Of a DNA stretch of 64,000 nt, positions 10,758 to 23,000 are shown piece after piece. Numbering within the stretch: the first letter of the stretch is position 1; the number at the start of each line of letters is the position of its first letter. Position numbers and translations under genes: made by a program. Source of the stretch: Takashimella koratensis (Eukaryota; Basidiomycota; Tremellomycetes; Trichosporonales; Tetragoniomycetaceae); assembly GCA_003116875.1 (NCBI GenBank), contig BCKT01000001.1, forward strand, positions 263,763 to 327,762, given 5' to 3'. The notes under the pieces were generated by a model. The model worked only from the letters and a program-made list of their open reading frames with translations, had not been told where the DNA came from and did no database searches.

Positions 10758-12221
10758 GGTCAGGGGTAAGGTGTGTGTTTGAGGTGGTGATATAGGGTGT
10801 GAGGCGGTAATGAAGGGTGGTAGTGAAAGAGTGCGCTGTGGGTGAGGGAGGGTGTTGCGAGTCAAGGCAAAGATGTCATGAATTTTAAGAAATCTCGACG
10901 AGGTACACGTCACTAATGTGAGAATTACTAGAAGGGTGGGAAGAGAGTGATACCGAATGCCATAATGCATGCATGCATGTAAGCATACAATACTCGGCTC
11001 CCTCCTGGCGGTAGGAGGTAAGGGGCAAGAGGGCAGGACTCACCCCGTCTCATTCCACACCCCTCCCTGCTCACCGCAGCAGCGAATACTCCCGCGCTAG
11101 CCAATTAACCAGTTCGGGTCGGCCGCGTGCCTGGTGTGTTGGAATCGGGACGAGAGGGCTTGGGTGGGTAGGCATGGAGAGAGGAGAGAGGAGACAGGGG
11201 GCAGGCAGGGTGAGTGGTGTATCCCCAAGCACGAGGAACGAGGCGAAACGCAAGGTGAGATCGAGAGTGCAAGGGACAGCAGTGTCACAGCAAAGTCACG
11301 AGTGGATGTGAAGCAAGCACCGAGAGAGGCCTAGAGTTGAGTCAGGTCAAGCGTCAAAGCGGCGTTGACGGTGCGGTGGATTTTGGGTAAGGCACGACGA
11401 ACGCCACGCAGAGAGGAGAGCACGTTTGATCGGCCGAAGAGTGGAGCGATGGAGTGGGTTAAGGGTGAAGGGCAGGACGGGGCAGGGGGAAGGGATATAG
11501 GGGGGAATGTGAGGATACCGGAAGAGGATTCCACTTGAGGTGCACATGACCGTTGAGAATTGGGTTGTTGCCACTCGAATTGGGGGGAACGTTTTGGCAG
11601 CAAGAAATGGAAGATGACAGAATCGAAATCAAGCAAAAGAAAGCGACATGAGATGCAGAGAGGGGACAAAAACGAACTGGGCGACAAAGACGACAAGAAC
11701 ATGTGACAGCGACAAGACAGGTGATGGGTGGTGGCGGCGAGACAAGATCGGATCTGTGGCTGAGCACGTTTTACAGGTAGGCAGTGATACTGGATGGTAG
11801 ATGAACAGAGTCAGCGGCAAGGATGAATAGAGTGCATGGAAGGAGAATAAGAAGAAAGGATTCGGAGGATGCCGATGAACACGACTCTCTCAACTTTATT
11901 ATATTAGGCGTCGTCATCTAGTGAATAACGGTGAGCGTATGCGTCGGGTCGAGAGGTATTGTTTTCTTGCGTTGTGTTGGTGAGTGAGCCGGTGGGATCT
12001 GTTCGTCTCGTGTGAGATCTGGGAGTGGGTATTCTGTCATCTGTCATCTGTGTTTGGTAATTTCATCAAGCAATGTGTCATCTTGATGATCTGGGACATC
12101 TGTACCCACCGCCTAAACCTTGCCCTCGAATCCCTCGGGGAGCTGAGACCAAGTTGCGGCCAAAGGAATCTCCAATGTTACCGGAATGCAGTTCCCCATT
12201 GCCGCTGCCCTTGCTTGTCTA

Positions 12222-12261
12222 CTTGCCTGCTTGCCTGCTTGCCTGCTTGCCTGCTTGCCTG
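12222..12261. repeat. Perfect 8-nt tandem array (CTTGCCTG)x5
   Basis: Five exact head-to-tail copies of CTTGCCTG, preceded and followed by imperfect CTTGC/CCTG relics. Confidence 0.95.
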
Positions 12262-13099
12262 CCCCTACCTGCCCTATGCCTCTGTACCAGTCCGTGGTGT
12301 CCACCCGCGACCCACCTCGGGACCTGTGCTGCAAGGGTCGGGCGGTACACTAGACCAGGGTCATCAGTCTAGGGAAAGGGAGGCAAATTAGCTCCGTGCC
12401 GACGCCAAGCCACATTAGTCACAACACGGCTAATTTCTTCGTTTATAGTCGGAGCATGGCTGGGACTGAGACCGGGAAGGAAGGGAGAAAGAGGGAGAGG
12501 GAGAGCGAGAGCGAGAGCGAGTCGGGCAAGCTGTGCGGCGGGTAGAGCGAAGGGTAGAGGATAAGAGAGGTAGAGGGGCAGAAGCCCTGAGGCGGAAAGG
12601 CGGAGCAGGTGCCCAGGGTTTTGGGTGGTAACCAGTGCCAATGAATAAGCGTAGTGTACCTGTGAATAGTCGTACCTTGCCATCCCGTCGAATCGGACAA
12701 TGACTCGTCTCGAGCTCTATCTCTGTCTCCTCTCGCTGTTGCTCTTGCCCTTTGTTCACTTGGTCACGAACACCACGGACACAGCCGCAAGGCACCCACG
12801 CACATCCGATCTCATCTCTCACCCTCTCACCCTCTCCTTCGCTCCTTCTCTCCTTCACACCCTCTCACCCTCACCCTCTCACCCTCCCCCTTCCCTTCCT
12901 CCGGACTCACCCACGACCCACCTCCCACCCCCGTACCTCGATCTAGCCCAAACAATCCAACAATCAATCAATCAGCCCAATCCAAACCAATCCAAATTAT
13001 ACAGTACGGATGGTGAAAGACCGACACGGATGCATGGATACGACTCCTTTGCCGCGCCTCTTTGCCTTTGTACCTTCTGAATCTGCTTGGCTTGCTTGG

Positions 13100-13141
13100 C
13101 TGTTGGCTGTTGGCTGTTGACTATTGACTATTGACTATTGG
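13100..13141. repeat. 7-nt tandem array that drifts along its length
   Basis: Six heptamers in register: CTGTTGG, CTGTTGG, CTGTTGA, CTATTGA, CTATTGA, CTATTGG. The unit changes stepwise from one end to the other, as expected from slippage after point mutation. A separate CCGTGTG heptamer is repeated three times at 13285-13305. Confidence 0.9.
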
Positions 13142-13525
13142 TTTGTTTGTTCCTCGTTCGCCCCTGCCTCGCTGCTTCTCCTTCCCCTCGCTGCCTTGCT
13201 TCGCCCTCCCCTCCTCGCGGCTCGGAGCACGCCGGCTGTGCTCATGATCGGACTGGATGGATCGCCCCTCGCCCTCGCCCGTTGCCGTGTGCCGTGTGCC
13301 GTGTGCCGTGGTGGTTACCGTGTCTACGCGCCCGAGCCCACTCGAGGAGGGATGGATGAACCCACCCCACCTTACCCTTGACTCGTTCTGAAACGGACTG
13401 ACCCCCTCCTTCCCGCCGCTGCCCCTTCCCTCGTTCCCTTCGGATCGGCTTCTCTCTCCGTCCTCTTCTCCGGCCTCCCTCCCTCCTCCCTCCCTCCCCT
13501 TCCTCCCACCCCTCTTCCCCCCGAG

Positions 13526-13532
13526 TATAAAA
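13526..13532 (+). promoter_or_regulatory. TATA box of the MARVEL-like gene
   Basis: TATAAAA in a C-rich pyrimidine context, 171 nt before the ATG at 13703. It is the clearest TATA box near this gene. Confidence 0.6.
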
Positions 13533-13702
13533 CCACCCACGTTCACCGCCGTCTCCTCCTTTCTCGGACTTTTCATCACCCTCGCTTCTCAACTCGGCAC
13601 TCCGCCCACCTAGTTCACCACCACCCACACAACACCTCGTCGCTTCACATCTCCTACTCACACCCACACACCCCGACCTCACCCCTTCACATCCAATCCA
13701 CG

Positions 13703-14778
13703 ATGGCACCGATCAGCCTCATCGTTACCTCCCTCAAGGGCTTTGCCGCCTTCTGGTCCCTCGTCACGTTCGCAGTCGCCGCTGCCGAAGTCTCCAAGCT
13801 GAATGCCATTGGTGAGTACGCGAGGGCAGCGAGCTGTAGCCAAGCCAAATGATTTGGAGTAAGAGGTGGTGAACCGGAATGAGGCAGGCAGAGTTGAGCT
13901 GCACGCGCCGCTCACGCCGCGCCCGACGTGACCGGGAGAGCAGTATGGCCACGACCAGGCGGCGGCAAGTAGACCAGTTTGCCGCTGGCTCTAGCTTCCA
14001 GGGTGATGGCGACAAACATGCTCGAAACGTCTTCCAAAGCTCGGTGGTAGCAACCTTTGGCCTAGCTGACACTCTACTTCTACCTCCACCTCCCACTTCA
14101 CACATCTTCCCCACCCCTAATGATCACCCGTCTCAGCTGGATCGTCCGGCGTCATGGCGTCCAACTTTGACGGCGCCAACGTCATCCTCGCCACTGGTCT
14201 TCTCGCTTTCCTCTACTTTACCGCCTAGTGAGTAATCTCATTATATTCTTTGACGTGGTTGACTCGGTCATCCTCTCCCCCGATCTCTCTGCTCCCTTCC
14301 TCCCTTACCCCGCTCATTGCCCCTACCCTTTGACCTCGGCCCGGGCCCATCTTACTAACCACTCCACCCCCCTCACAGCCTCGTGGTCCTCCTCTTTGTC
14401 TCGTCCGAGAACATCTTCGTATCCCTCATCATCGACTCGTGCGCCATGGGCCTTCTCTTCATCCTCGGTCTCGCCGGTTCCGCCACTCTGTCGACCGAAT
14501 CGAGCGTGTTCAACTACTACAAGGTTTACATCTTTGCTCAGTGAGTCGGAGTGGTGTGTACTGCGATGAGAGGAAGTGACAGTGTCGCGCTATGGGAATG
14601 GCAGCTAGCCTAAAGACTGGGCGGAGGAAGATTGGGGCGAGGAAGTTGAAGTTGAGGCAGGTAGCTGACGGGGACAGGCTTGGACAGGCTACAATCGCTC
14701 TCGGCTGGATCCTTACTTTCCTCGTAAGTTGACCTTTGAGGCCAGGTAGAGCTCTACCACTTCCTCCATCCCCTACCT

Positions 14779-14844
<66 letters not shown>

Positions 14845-15198
14845 CTCCCTCCTCTCTTCTCACACTCTACTCTGAACCCCACTCCCCTACTCATTTCTAA
14901 CCCGACTGACCGACTTGTTCAGATCCTCGGCATTCTCCTGACCGAAGTCATCGTCGTCCTGATGCACCACGGGACCGACTTCCCTACTTGGCGTTCATCA
15001 TTCCATGACGTTGTCAACGGATCCGTCGTCTCTTCTTCTGGCCGAGGCGTCTCTTCGTCGGCTGTTGAGACAGGAGCGACCGGTGCGGTCCCCATGAGCT
15101 CGGTGAATGCCCCAGCGACATCCACGGTCGGAGGGTTCCAGGCTCCCGCGACTCACGCGGCTCCAGCGAGTGAAGTCCCCACAGCGGCTCAGGTTTAA
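13703..15198 (+). CDS. MARVEL-like four-helix membrane protein
   Basis: Five exons (13703-13811, 14137-14227, 14379-14540, 14678-14723, 14923-15198) join to 227 residues. Four hydrophobic segments are visible: ISLIVTSLKGFAAFWSLVTF, the ANVILATGLLAFLYFTAYLV region, the SLIIDSCAMGLLFILGLAG region, and TIALGWILTFLILGILLTEV running into VIVVL. A charged step (YYKVYIFAQ) lies between helices 3 and 4. Spacing and helix number fit the MARVEL/Nce102 class of fungal plasma-membrane proteins, but no diagnostic motif allows a firm name. The C-terminal 70 residues are hydrophilic, Ser/Ala/Thr-rich and likely cytosolic. Intron 4 carries a (CT)29 microsatellite just before its branch point. A strong upstream TATA box and 5' pyrimidine tracts suggest high expression, which is an inference. 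Confidence 0.72.
14783..14840. repeat. (CT)29 microsatellite inside an intron
   Basis: 58 nt of uninterrupted CT in the fourth intron of the MARVEL-like gene. It would act as an extended polypyrimidine tract before the CTGAC branch-point-like motif near 14906, and it is likely length-variable between strains. Confidence 0.95.
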
Positions 15199-15832
15199 AT
15201 CAAAGGCGATATCGAAACAAACTCAGAGACTCAGACTCAGACTCGTTCGATTCGTCCTCACTTCGTTATTCGCTTTTTCAATCTCCTTTGCAAATGACTA
15301 TAATCCTCTACGAAAAGGGAGGTTCGACCTACGTCGTTCACCGGCTATCTGTCGTTCTTTTCTTTTTTTTCTTTTTTTTTCCTTTTCCCTTTATCCCAGG
15401 TTGATCCTCCATCTACTTTCGTTTGAATGAATCTTGACCACGCCTTCCCCTTTACCTACCTACCTGTATCGACCCCGGTTCTGCAAAACGCCAGAAGAGG
15501 TCCTGGAGGCCTGGAGTGGACAAGGCGTGGAAGTTTGGGTGAGACAATGGTGGCACAGATGAATCCGATGAATAGGGAATCAAATGCAAATCATATCATA
15601 ACAGATCTGAATATCATTGGTCTTTGTGCTGTTCAAAGAGGCGGAACGTATGAAGAACAAATTGGTTTGCGTGATATCTAGATGCATCTAGACGGAAAGG
15701 GATCTTGCAATCTACGTAGCAACTCTTGACTGCCACCAGCCTCACCCGACACACGGCCACCTCCCCCACCTCCGCCGTCGCATCCACCTCTAATTTTACG
15801 CGCACATCGGGTTTCACCCCTTTTCACGCCTC
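15199..15832. other. Convergent 3' intergenic
   Basis: Lies between the stops of the MARVEL-like gene (+) and the DnaJ gene (-). T-rich after 15355 (runs of T at 15361-15385), consistent with 3' UTR sequence. No gene seen. Confidence 0.5.
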
Positions 15833-17969
15833 TTATCCCCACTGGAAATGCATCTTCTGCCCACCCGCATGTCCCTGATGGAAAAACTGTTGTCCACCTT
15901 GCTGGAAAAACTGCGGCCCCCCGCCTGCACCTCCTCCTTGTTGGAAGAAGAACGGCATCCCGCCTCCACCGTGGTGTGCGAAAGGGTTGCCCTGTCGGCC
16001 GCCGGTAGGGTCGTTCGGGTCGTCACCGTTGTCGTATCGCTGTTTGAGCTCTGCACGGGACACCGCCACGTGGGGAAATGAAAGAGGTAATGTCATATGG
16101 AGATTGAAGGAGAGTGAGGGAAAAGTATGTGGTCAGCGTTGATCAAATAGGCAAGGCGGCGGGACAGTCGATGGAAAGTCAAGGGAAAAGAGGGGTAGAC
16201 GAAAAATGGAGAAACAAACTCACCAGGATCAGACAAAACTTCGTATGCCTCGTTAAGAGCAGCCATCTTCTCCTCGGACCCTCCTACGTCCGGGTGGTTG
16301 ATCTTTGCCTGTTTCCGGCTACATCGCATGCGCGTCAGCTCACAGTCTCACTCGGTCCTTTAGCTCTCCGATCCTCATATCCACCTTGCTCTCCTTCACC
16401 CAAAACAACTTTGCCAAAATCAAACATTACTCACAAGGCCTTCTTGATTGTGCGTTCGTCGGCGTCACGAGAGACACCAAGGACTTTGTAGTAGTCTTTC
16501 TGCTTGGACTGCTTGAGTAGTCGTTGTGCTTTCTGAACTCGGTTGAGTACCTAAAGACGGTGGTGTCAGCTGTGCCAAATTCAACTGTTGTTTCATCGCT
16601 CGCCCCTCGAGCCGAGCGGTATACCATGACTCGCCCTCGCTTTCAGCTCGGGCTCACTCACATCTTGACTCGACCTCCCCCCATTCTCAAACGCCCTCTC
16701 CAACACCCTGACCGCCTCTTCCCAGTTCTCCTCCTTCATCAACCTCTCTCCTTTACTAACCAACCCTTCCACGTTCCCTTCATCCATCACCAAAACCTCA
16801 TCGCACCATTTCCCCCCTTTCCTCCCGAAATCACCTGCGGTCACTGACGCTCTACACGCTAGATCATATACTGCCAGCCTGGCAGCAGCCTTTCTCTTCC
16901 TGTCCCCCTCCAACAACTGTTTCGGGATCTTCCCGTCCTCCTCCGCCTTGTCCATGGCACTTTCGAAACGAGCGATCAAACCTTCGTCACCATCGAGGAT
17001 CTTGATCGCCTGTCGCGCGGCCGCTGAGTCGCCCGATTCGACAAAGTTGCGCGCCTTGGTCCCGTCCTTGTCCAGGCTTCGGAACAACCTGTGCAGGGTT
17101 TTACACGGCTTCGAGTCCGGATCGTAGTGGAGGCACTGTTTAACGTGGTTCAAAGCTGCCGGCGAATTGAGAAGAAAGTACGCCACATGGGCAGCTCGAA
17201 CAGGCAATTCCAGATCAGATGGATCGAGAGCGGCGAGTCGTGATAAGTCGCCGTAGACAGCATCGACGTCGCCAAGCTCGGTGGCACAGACTAGTCGAAG
17301 TTCACGGACAGATCGCGAGTTGGGACCGGTTTCGAGGGATTTGGAGCAATGAGCGACACAGTCAGACCAGGATTTCCGCTTGGCTGCGTCCTCGGCCTGT
17401 TTCCGTGCCCCCGCCGCGGCCGTCACTGCCGACGCCTAAATCAAATTAGCAAAGACTAGGCGACAAGCGGATCAGACACAGAGCTACCTACCAGCTGATC
17501 TGCGTCGTCTGATTTCCCCTTCCCAAACGCCTTGAGCTCCACCTGGGCGCGCTCGAAGTCGCCCTCCTTGGCCAGGATCTTGGCCTTTTGCAAGTGCGCC
17601 TGAGAGAAGGCAGGGTTGATCTTGAGGATGGAATCGAAATCGTCTAGCGCGGCAGAGTGTCGACCGAGAGAGAGGTAGGCAGTCGCGCGTTTGTAGTAGT
17701 TGACGTAGGATGATGGGTCGAGGTCTGAGGAGGGTTAGCAGGGGTTTATGACCGGGAGGGAGAACGAAAGGGGAGGGAAGTGCTTAGAGTGGGAGAGACT
17801 GACCAATAGCCTGGCCATAAGTCCTAGCAGCATCGGCAAAGGCGCCCTCGGCAAGGAGACGGTTCGCGTCCTGGACGAGTTGTGAGACTGCGGCTGCGGC
17901 AGAGGACTCTGCGTAGGACGAAGGGAGGAGCGCGAGAGCGAGTGGGAGAGCGAGGTACCCCACTCGCAT
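15833..17969 (-). CDS. ER-lumenal TPR/DnaJ co-chaperone (DNAJC3/P58 type)
   Basis: Multi-exon gene of about 530 residues. The ATG at 17969 starts a signal peptide (MRVGYLALPLALALLPSSYA), which places the protein in the secretory pathway. TPR-like helices follow (YVNYYKRATAYLSLGRHSAA, FSQAHLQKAKILAKEGDFER), and a long helical array fills the 17426-16660 exon. The C-terminus is a J domain: QKDYYKVLGVSRDADERTIK, then across an intron AFRKQAKINHPDVGG with the HPD motif needed to stimulate Hsp70 ATPase, then ALNEAYEVLSDP. It ends in a Gly/Gln/Phe-rich tail. TPR repeats plus a C-terminal J domain behind a signal peptide is the DNAJC3/P58IPK architecture, which works with BiP in ER folding. There is no KDEL-like tail. 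It is divergent from cyanase. Confidence 0.9.
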
Positions 17970-18475
17970 GGTGATGTGGGTGGGTAGGCGGGTAGGTGGG
18001 TGGTGAATGTGACAATGGAGAGATGGTATTGCAATCGCAGTCGTGTAAAGAGGATGTCGCGTGGAAGGGGGAGATGGGAGAGCCACGTGGGTATCGCGTG
18101 GCTGGTCCGTGGCGGTGGAGGAAAGAAAAGCAGATGCCGGGACCAAGGACCAGCCGGCATGAGTGGGAGGCTTATCTCAACATCTCAGAAGCCAAGAGAT
18201 GACGCACTGGTCAGGTCAGGTTGGAGTCAAAGGCCGAGTAGAGAAGGAGGGGGAATTGCCAAGATCCCACCATACACACTAGGTCGTGTCGATCGTTCGA
18301 TCGAACGGCTGACGTGGAGCTGGGACCGTATGATGGGAAACGGCCATTGGGGGGGAGGTCACATGTACTTAAAGCCTATCTCGTCCCTCGATCTCCCACC
18401 CATCTCACACCGTTTCTCCATCTCCTAACAATCTCACACCACCCCAGACCGCTCTAAACCAAAGGAAACCAAATC
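17970..18475. promoter_or_regulatory. Divergent intergenic DNAJC3-like/cyanase
   Basis: 505 bases with both promoters. A palindromic GATCGTTCGATCGAACG-like segment sits at 18290-18306 and could be a protein-binding site. No clear TATA box. No coding frame of note. Confidence 0.4.
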
Positions 18476-19371
18476 ATGTCCGACCTCCCGCCGCACTGCC
18501 GCGCCCTCCTCGCTGCCAAGCAGAAGTCCGGCGCGACTTTTGCTCAGCTCGCTGAGCGCCTGGGTAAGCCCGAAGTCTGGCTTGCCGCGCTCTTCTTCGG
18601 CAACGCGACGACGGACCCGGAGACGGCGGAGCGGATCGCCTTTGAGCTCGGGATGAAGGACGAGGGTGTTGTTGACGCCCTGAGTGCGACGGGGGCCGGT
18701 GGGCTAGGAGTCGATGGGATGGTCGTTAGGGGGAATGGTTGGACGGGGCCGCCCACGGTAAGTGGACGAGCGAGGTGGTTGGTTGAGAACTGGGCTGATG
18801 GGGTATAGGACCCAGTGCTTTATCGACTCTACGAGGTCCTCATCGTCTACGGAATGTCGTACAAGGCTCTTATCCATGAAAAGGTGCGCAGAGTGGGGAT
18901 ACGGTCAGACAGGTGGTATTAGTCGCCCCTAGCGGGTAACTAGCGATAACTAGAAGGATGACGAGGACAGGCGATATCTAGGTAGCGACAGCTACAGTGA
19001 GGGATTGGAGCTGATACAGTGTTCCTGCAACAGTTTGGAGACGGTATCATGTCTGCCATCAGTAAGTGTCCCCACCCCCTTGTCCGTTGATGATATAGCT
19101 GACACAGCCCTAATCGCCGCTGCCCACGCTTCATCTCATCCCGACTCGCAGACTTCCGCACGTCGGTCGAGCGTAAGCCGGACCCCAAGGGCGACCGCGT
19201 GGTCATCACTCTCGACGGCAAGGTACGTGTGCTCTCTGCTCTGATCACGGGCACTGCGGCTGTTGTTTTGGTGCTAGGGCGATATCTCTCCCGTCAAGCT
19301 GTTGCTGACATTGGTTGCCGGTTACCTTGTGTGGGTAGTTCTTGCCCTACTCGGAGACAGACGAGTGGTAG
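18476..19371 (+). CDS. cynS: Cyanate hydratase (cyanase)
   Basis: Five exons (18476-18757, 18809-18883, 19034-19061, 19152-19222, 19339-19371) join to 489 nt, 162 residues, the normal size for the family. Cyanase uses bicarbonate to turn cyanate into ammonia and CO2, as detoxification or as a nitrogen source. The N-terminal helical domain has LLAAKQKSGATFAQLAERLG and VWLAALFFGNA. The C-terminal domain has DPVLYRLYEVLIVYGMSYKA with the catalytic Arg and Glu, and KFGDGIMSAINF with the catalytic Ser. It ends in FLPYSETDEW, a typical cyanase end. Exon 3 is only 28 nt and carries the catalytic Ser. No carbonic anhydrase or cyanate transporter gene is nearby. Confidence 0.97.
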
Positions 19372-20084
19372 CTGACCCGTGATGGGCTGAGAGCAAGATA
19401 TGAGGTTGGAGGTGGGATTGATGGGAGATACGAAAAAGAATATACAAAAGTGAATGAAAGTACTGTAGCAAAGTCGAGAGCAATGTATGGGCCGTCGTCA
19501 CTGCCGTCGTCACCGCGTCGTGGCCTGCATATGACTGACTCGGATGCACCTTGTCAGCTCTACCTGGCTACCTATGGATCCATGCATACTCGTTGAGTGG
19601 CCAATGGATGCTTGGCTGTCCTGGGCTAAGCGGTGACTACATCCACTAGTCCCTCGGCCACGTGGCATCTTCATCGGTTGTACTGCGCGCACAGCCTCGA
19701 CCCTAGCCATCCTCTATCCTCTGCACCATTCATCTCTTCATCTCCTCCATCCACCACCACCACCACCACATCCACGTCCACCTCGAACCCGACTCCGACC
19801 CCGTGCTCGACCCCACCCACACCCTCCTCCACCTCCCCGCGACCCATCCCCCAGACTGTAGCTTGTATAATCACCGCGCCGGTGGAAACGACATCAGGAA
19901 TATTCGTCTCCCTCGGCGACGGTAACTCGACGACAGGACAAAAGAAGGCAACAACACAACACACCTGTTGCAAGACACCACCGACAAGCGTATCCCTATC
20001 ATTGTCGCCGGTCTTACTTCTTCTTGAATACCTCTTGTCACCAACTACTCCCTAATCCAACTCTCATCTCCTCCCACCCACACC
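19372..20084. other. Upstream region of the VHS-domain gene
   Basis: 713 bases from the cyanase stop to the next ATG. Contains a (CCA)n run around 19751-19772 in a C-rich pyrimidine context, probably 5' UTR/promoter of the gene at 20085. No coding gene supported. Confidence 0.4.
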
Positions 20085-23000
20085 ATGAAGAAGCTCTTCC
20101 GTGCCAGCCGGCCAACGGTCGACCCTCTCCCGCCGCCCCCACCGCCAGTGACCACCGACACCGCTTCTTCTACCCCACCGCACTCGCATAGCCCCGGTCC
20201 GCCTCCTTTGCAGCATCAAATACCCACCAAGAAGGGAATGCCGGGAATGCCCGGTATGGCCAACCTCGCGAGCATGATGGATCCCGATCCTAGACGGCGA
20301 CACCAACCATCACAAGGGAGCGTGACCCCCTTCCCCTTGGGGGTCGGCCAACAGCAACCCCCACCCCAATCCCTGCCCCAATCCCCTTCGCAGTCACTAC
20401 ACCAGCCGCATTCCCCACCTCCGATGATGCAGCCGCACGGACGACGTGGACCCCCGACACTCATGGAAATGAGGCAAGACGAAGCGACACGACGAGTGAG
20501 CGCGTCTTCAGCTTCGTCCAATCCTTCGGCGGCATGGCCTGTCCCCATCCCTACCCAACCACCACACCCACCCCCCGAGCTACCGCAACCGCCAATACAG
20601 GTCTCTTCGCAGCCTCCACAGTTCTACCTCCCGCCAGGCGCTCGCCCGCCCTCCCCGCAGTTCAGGCCCGTGACGCCGCCGAACCGCGCCGCGCGCATCT
20701 CGCAGACCAGCCTCGCGGGCGTACCCTTGGGAAGCAGCGTAGGCGTCGTTGGGTTTGATAACGACGGATACGCATCAGGCCGGAGTAGAGGGTACAGCTC
20801 AGCTTCTCAGTCTGCACGAGGATCGGATGTCGAGTCGAGCTCGCATCACGCCAGTCATCCACACTACCATGCTCATTCCCTCTCTCACCCTGGAGCAGCA
20901 GCCCCTATCCCTGCGCCGGCAGCTTCACCGCCCGTTCCGAGCAAGATCAGCAAATCGCCCATCCCGACGCGCTCTCCTCTGGCATATGAGCAACAGCCCT
21001 CTTCCGGCTACACCGCATCGCCAAATGTCGTGCCCGGACCCACTTTACACTCCGTCTCACCACCCGTCCCTCAAGTCATGCCCAACCCCTGGCAACCGAT
21101 GGCCAATGGCCCACCACCCGCTGCAATGCAGTCCATGTCGGCGCCGTTCTCCAACCTCACTGTCACCGACGTCGACGACATGGTTGTAGTCAACCAACAA
21201 CAACCCAAGGAGAAGCGGCGGTTCTGGGGGATGAATTGGGGCGGCGAGCGAAAAGGACGATCAAGAGAGATGTTACGTCCCGACGACGACGAGTCCGTTA
21301 GACCAAGTATGGACGAGTGGCGCGATGACAGTGCGTTTGGCGACGACGAGCGTTCTCGAAATGTTGAACCCAGGGCAAACTGGCTCAATCGATCATTCAA
21401 CAACCTCAATATCGCTGCTGGACCGGAACCGGCTCGACCAGCTGATATCCCACCATCGGCACCCCAGCTATCCCCGGGAGCAGCCAACGACGTGACCACT
21501 GCGATCCGGATGTTATGTGCTCGCCCTGACCCCTCGGTCGCTGCGATCCTCGACGTCTGCGAACGGGTCAACCACTCGGATTCCCCCGACTCGGTCGCCA
21601 AGGAAGCAGCGAGGTGTATACGAAAAGAGATCAAGGGCGGTAACGAGGCTGAGCGCCGCACTGCCGCAAGGGTCTGGCTGATCATGATGCGTAATGTCTC
21701 GACCAAGGGGTTCAGGCGTGAGTCGAGAGAGTTTGACCAAGCTAATCTTTAGAACAAGCGTCGTCGAAAAAGTTTTTGCAGTCACTTGAACCGATCCTCC
21801 TCGCACCGCCGGGCAGACCGCTCGTCTCGACTTCAACACATAAACTGTTTGTCGATATCCTAGCGGGCTTGGCATACCAGTATGGGACGGAGAAAGGGTG
21901 TGAAGCTCTTGTTGAGCTATGGAAGCGTGTAAAACTCCCTCAAGAGTCGGAATTTGTGAGTCACTATTGGAACCTCTCTGACATCAGGGTATCCCACTCG
22001 CCGCCGATCACAAGTTGTACAGCCCCGAACTCATGTCCCCACCACCCAACTCGGTTGCGTTCCCGCTCGCTGCGCCGTCTCCACCCGTCTCACGCGGCGC
22101 GTCCCGGTCCCCTTCAGAGCCCTTCACCCGCGCCCAGTCCCCCGGGATGTATGGACCGGGTTACGCCCGACTGCCTGACCATGGCGAAGATATGCGAAGG
22201 CTCAGGGAAGAGGTCAATGCGGCGCGAGAAGCAGCGAGGGTGTTGCAAGACGCATTACTGTATACCCGCCCCGAGGAGCTCGAGCATAAGACGGTCATCA
22301 GGGTGAGTCGTGTGGTTTCATTTCACTGACGTATAGGAATTCTACCCAAAGTGTTTTCTCGCACACGAATCGCTTACCGCACAAATGGAATGGGCGCAGT
22401 CTGAGGCTGCTCGATCACGACAGCGGGAAGACAGCCTCGATAGCTCCGAGACCCCTGCGTTCCAGATGGACAACGCGGGGAACGTCATACCTACCACTAC
22501 GACCGAGGAGCAGGCGCTTGCCGAGCTGTTTGAGGTGCATGGGATGTTGACGGAGGCCTTGAGGATGCACGACGAGCTGGAGGTTATGGCTGCGGATGAT
22601 CGAGAGATGCGCGAGGCGAGCGAGCGGAGTCGGAAAGAGACGCGCATGGACCGGGTGAGTTCTTTCGCAAGAATTTCGGCTAACATGCAGTACGCACTTG
22701 CACCGGAACCACACCAAGCGTCAACATCTCGAGCGGCGTCACCCGTTCCACCTCCACGGACAGACGCCCCGCCTCTCGCTCAACCACCTTTATCCACCGA
22801 TTCTCACTCCCAGTCTCATTCACATACCCACCTTCGAGCCTCCTCGGCCGCCGGGATGCCTTTCGATGGCCGGTCCCGCACTCCTTCTCCTGACCGGGTC
22901 CACCCGCCTCCTCGCGTTTCTGCCTCTCCCTCACGCGCAAACTCCCCGCTGGGCCTCGGGCGCGTCCGTGTCCCCGGTCCTCGACCGCTCCCGAATCCGT

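Larger units (their letters stand above)
10758..13702. other. Gene-poor 2.9-kb divergent intergenic
   Basis: Separates RRP46 (-) from the MARVEL-like gene (+). Open frames here are pyrimidine- or purine-skewed and look like noise. It holds an 8-nt array (12222-12261), a 7-nt array (13100-13141), a 7-nt triplet (13285-13305) and long C/T-rich tracts that probably belong to the promoter and 5' UTR of the gene at 13703. A non-coding transcript cannot be excluded. Confidence 0.4.

Noticed and set aside
12700..13080. 126-codon frame with a hydrophobic signal-like start
   Set aside because: The rest is repetitive Ser/Pro/Leu from CT-rich DNA, with no intron-exon logic or recognisable homology.
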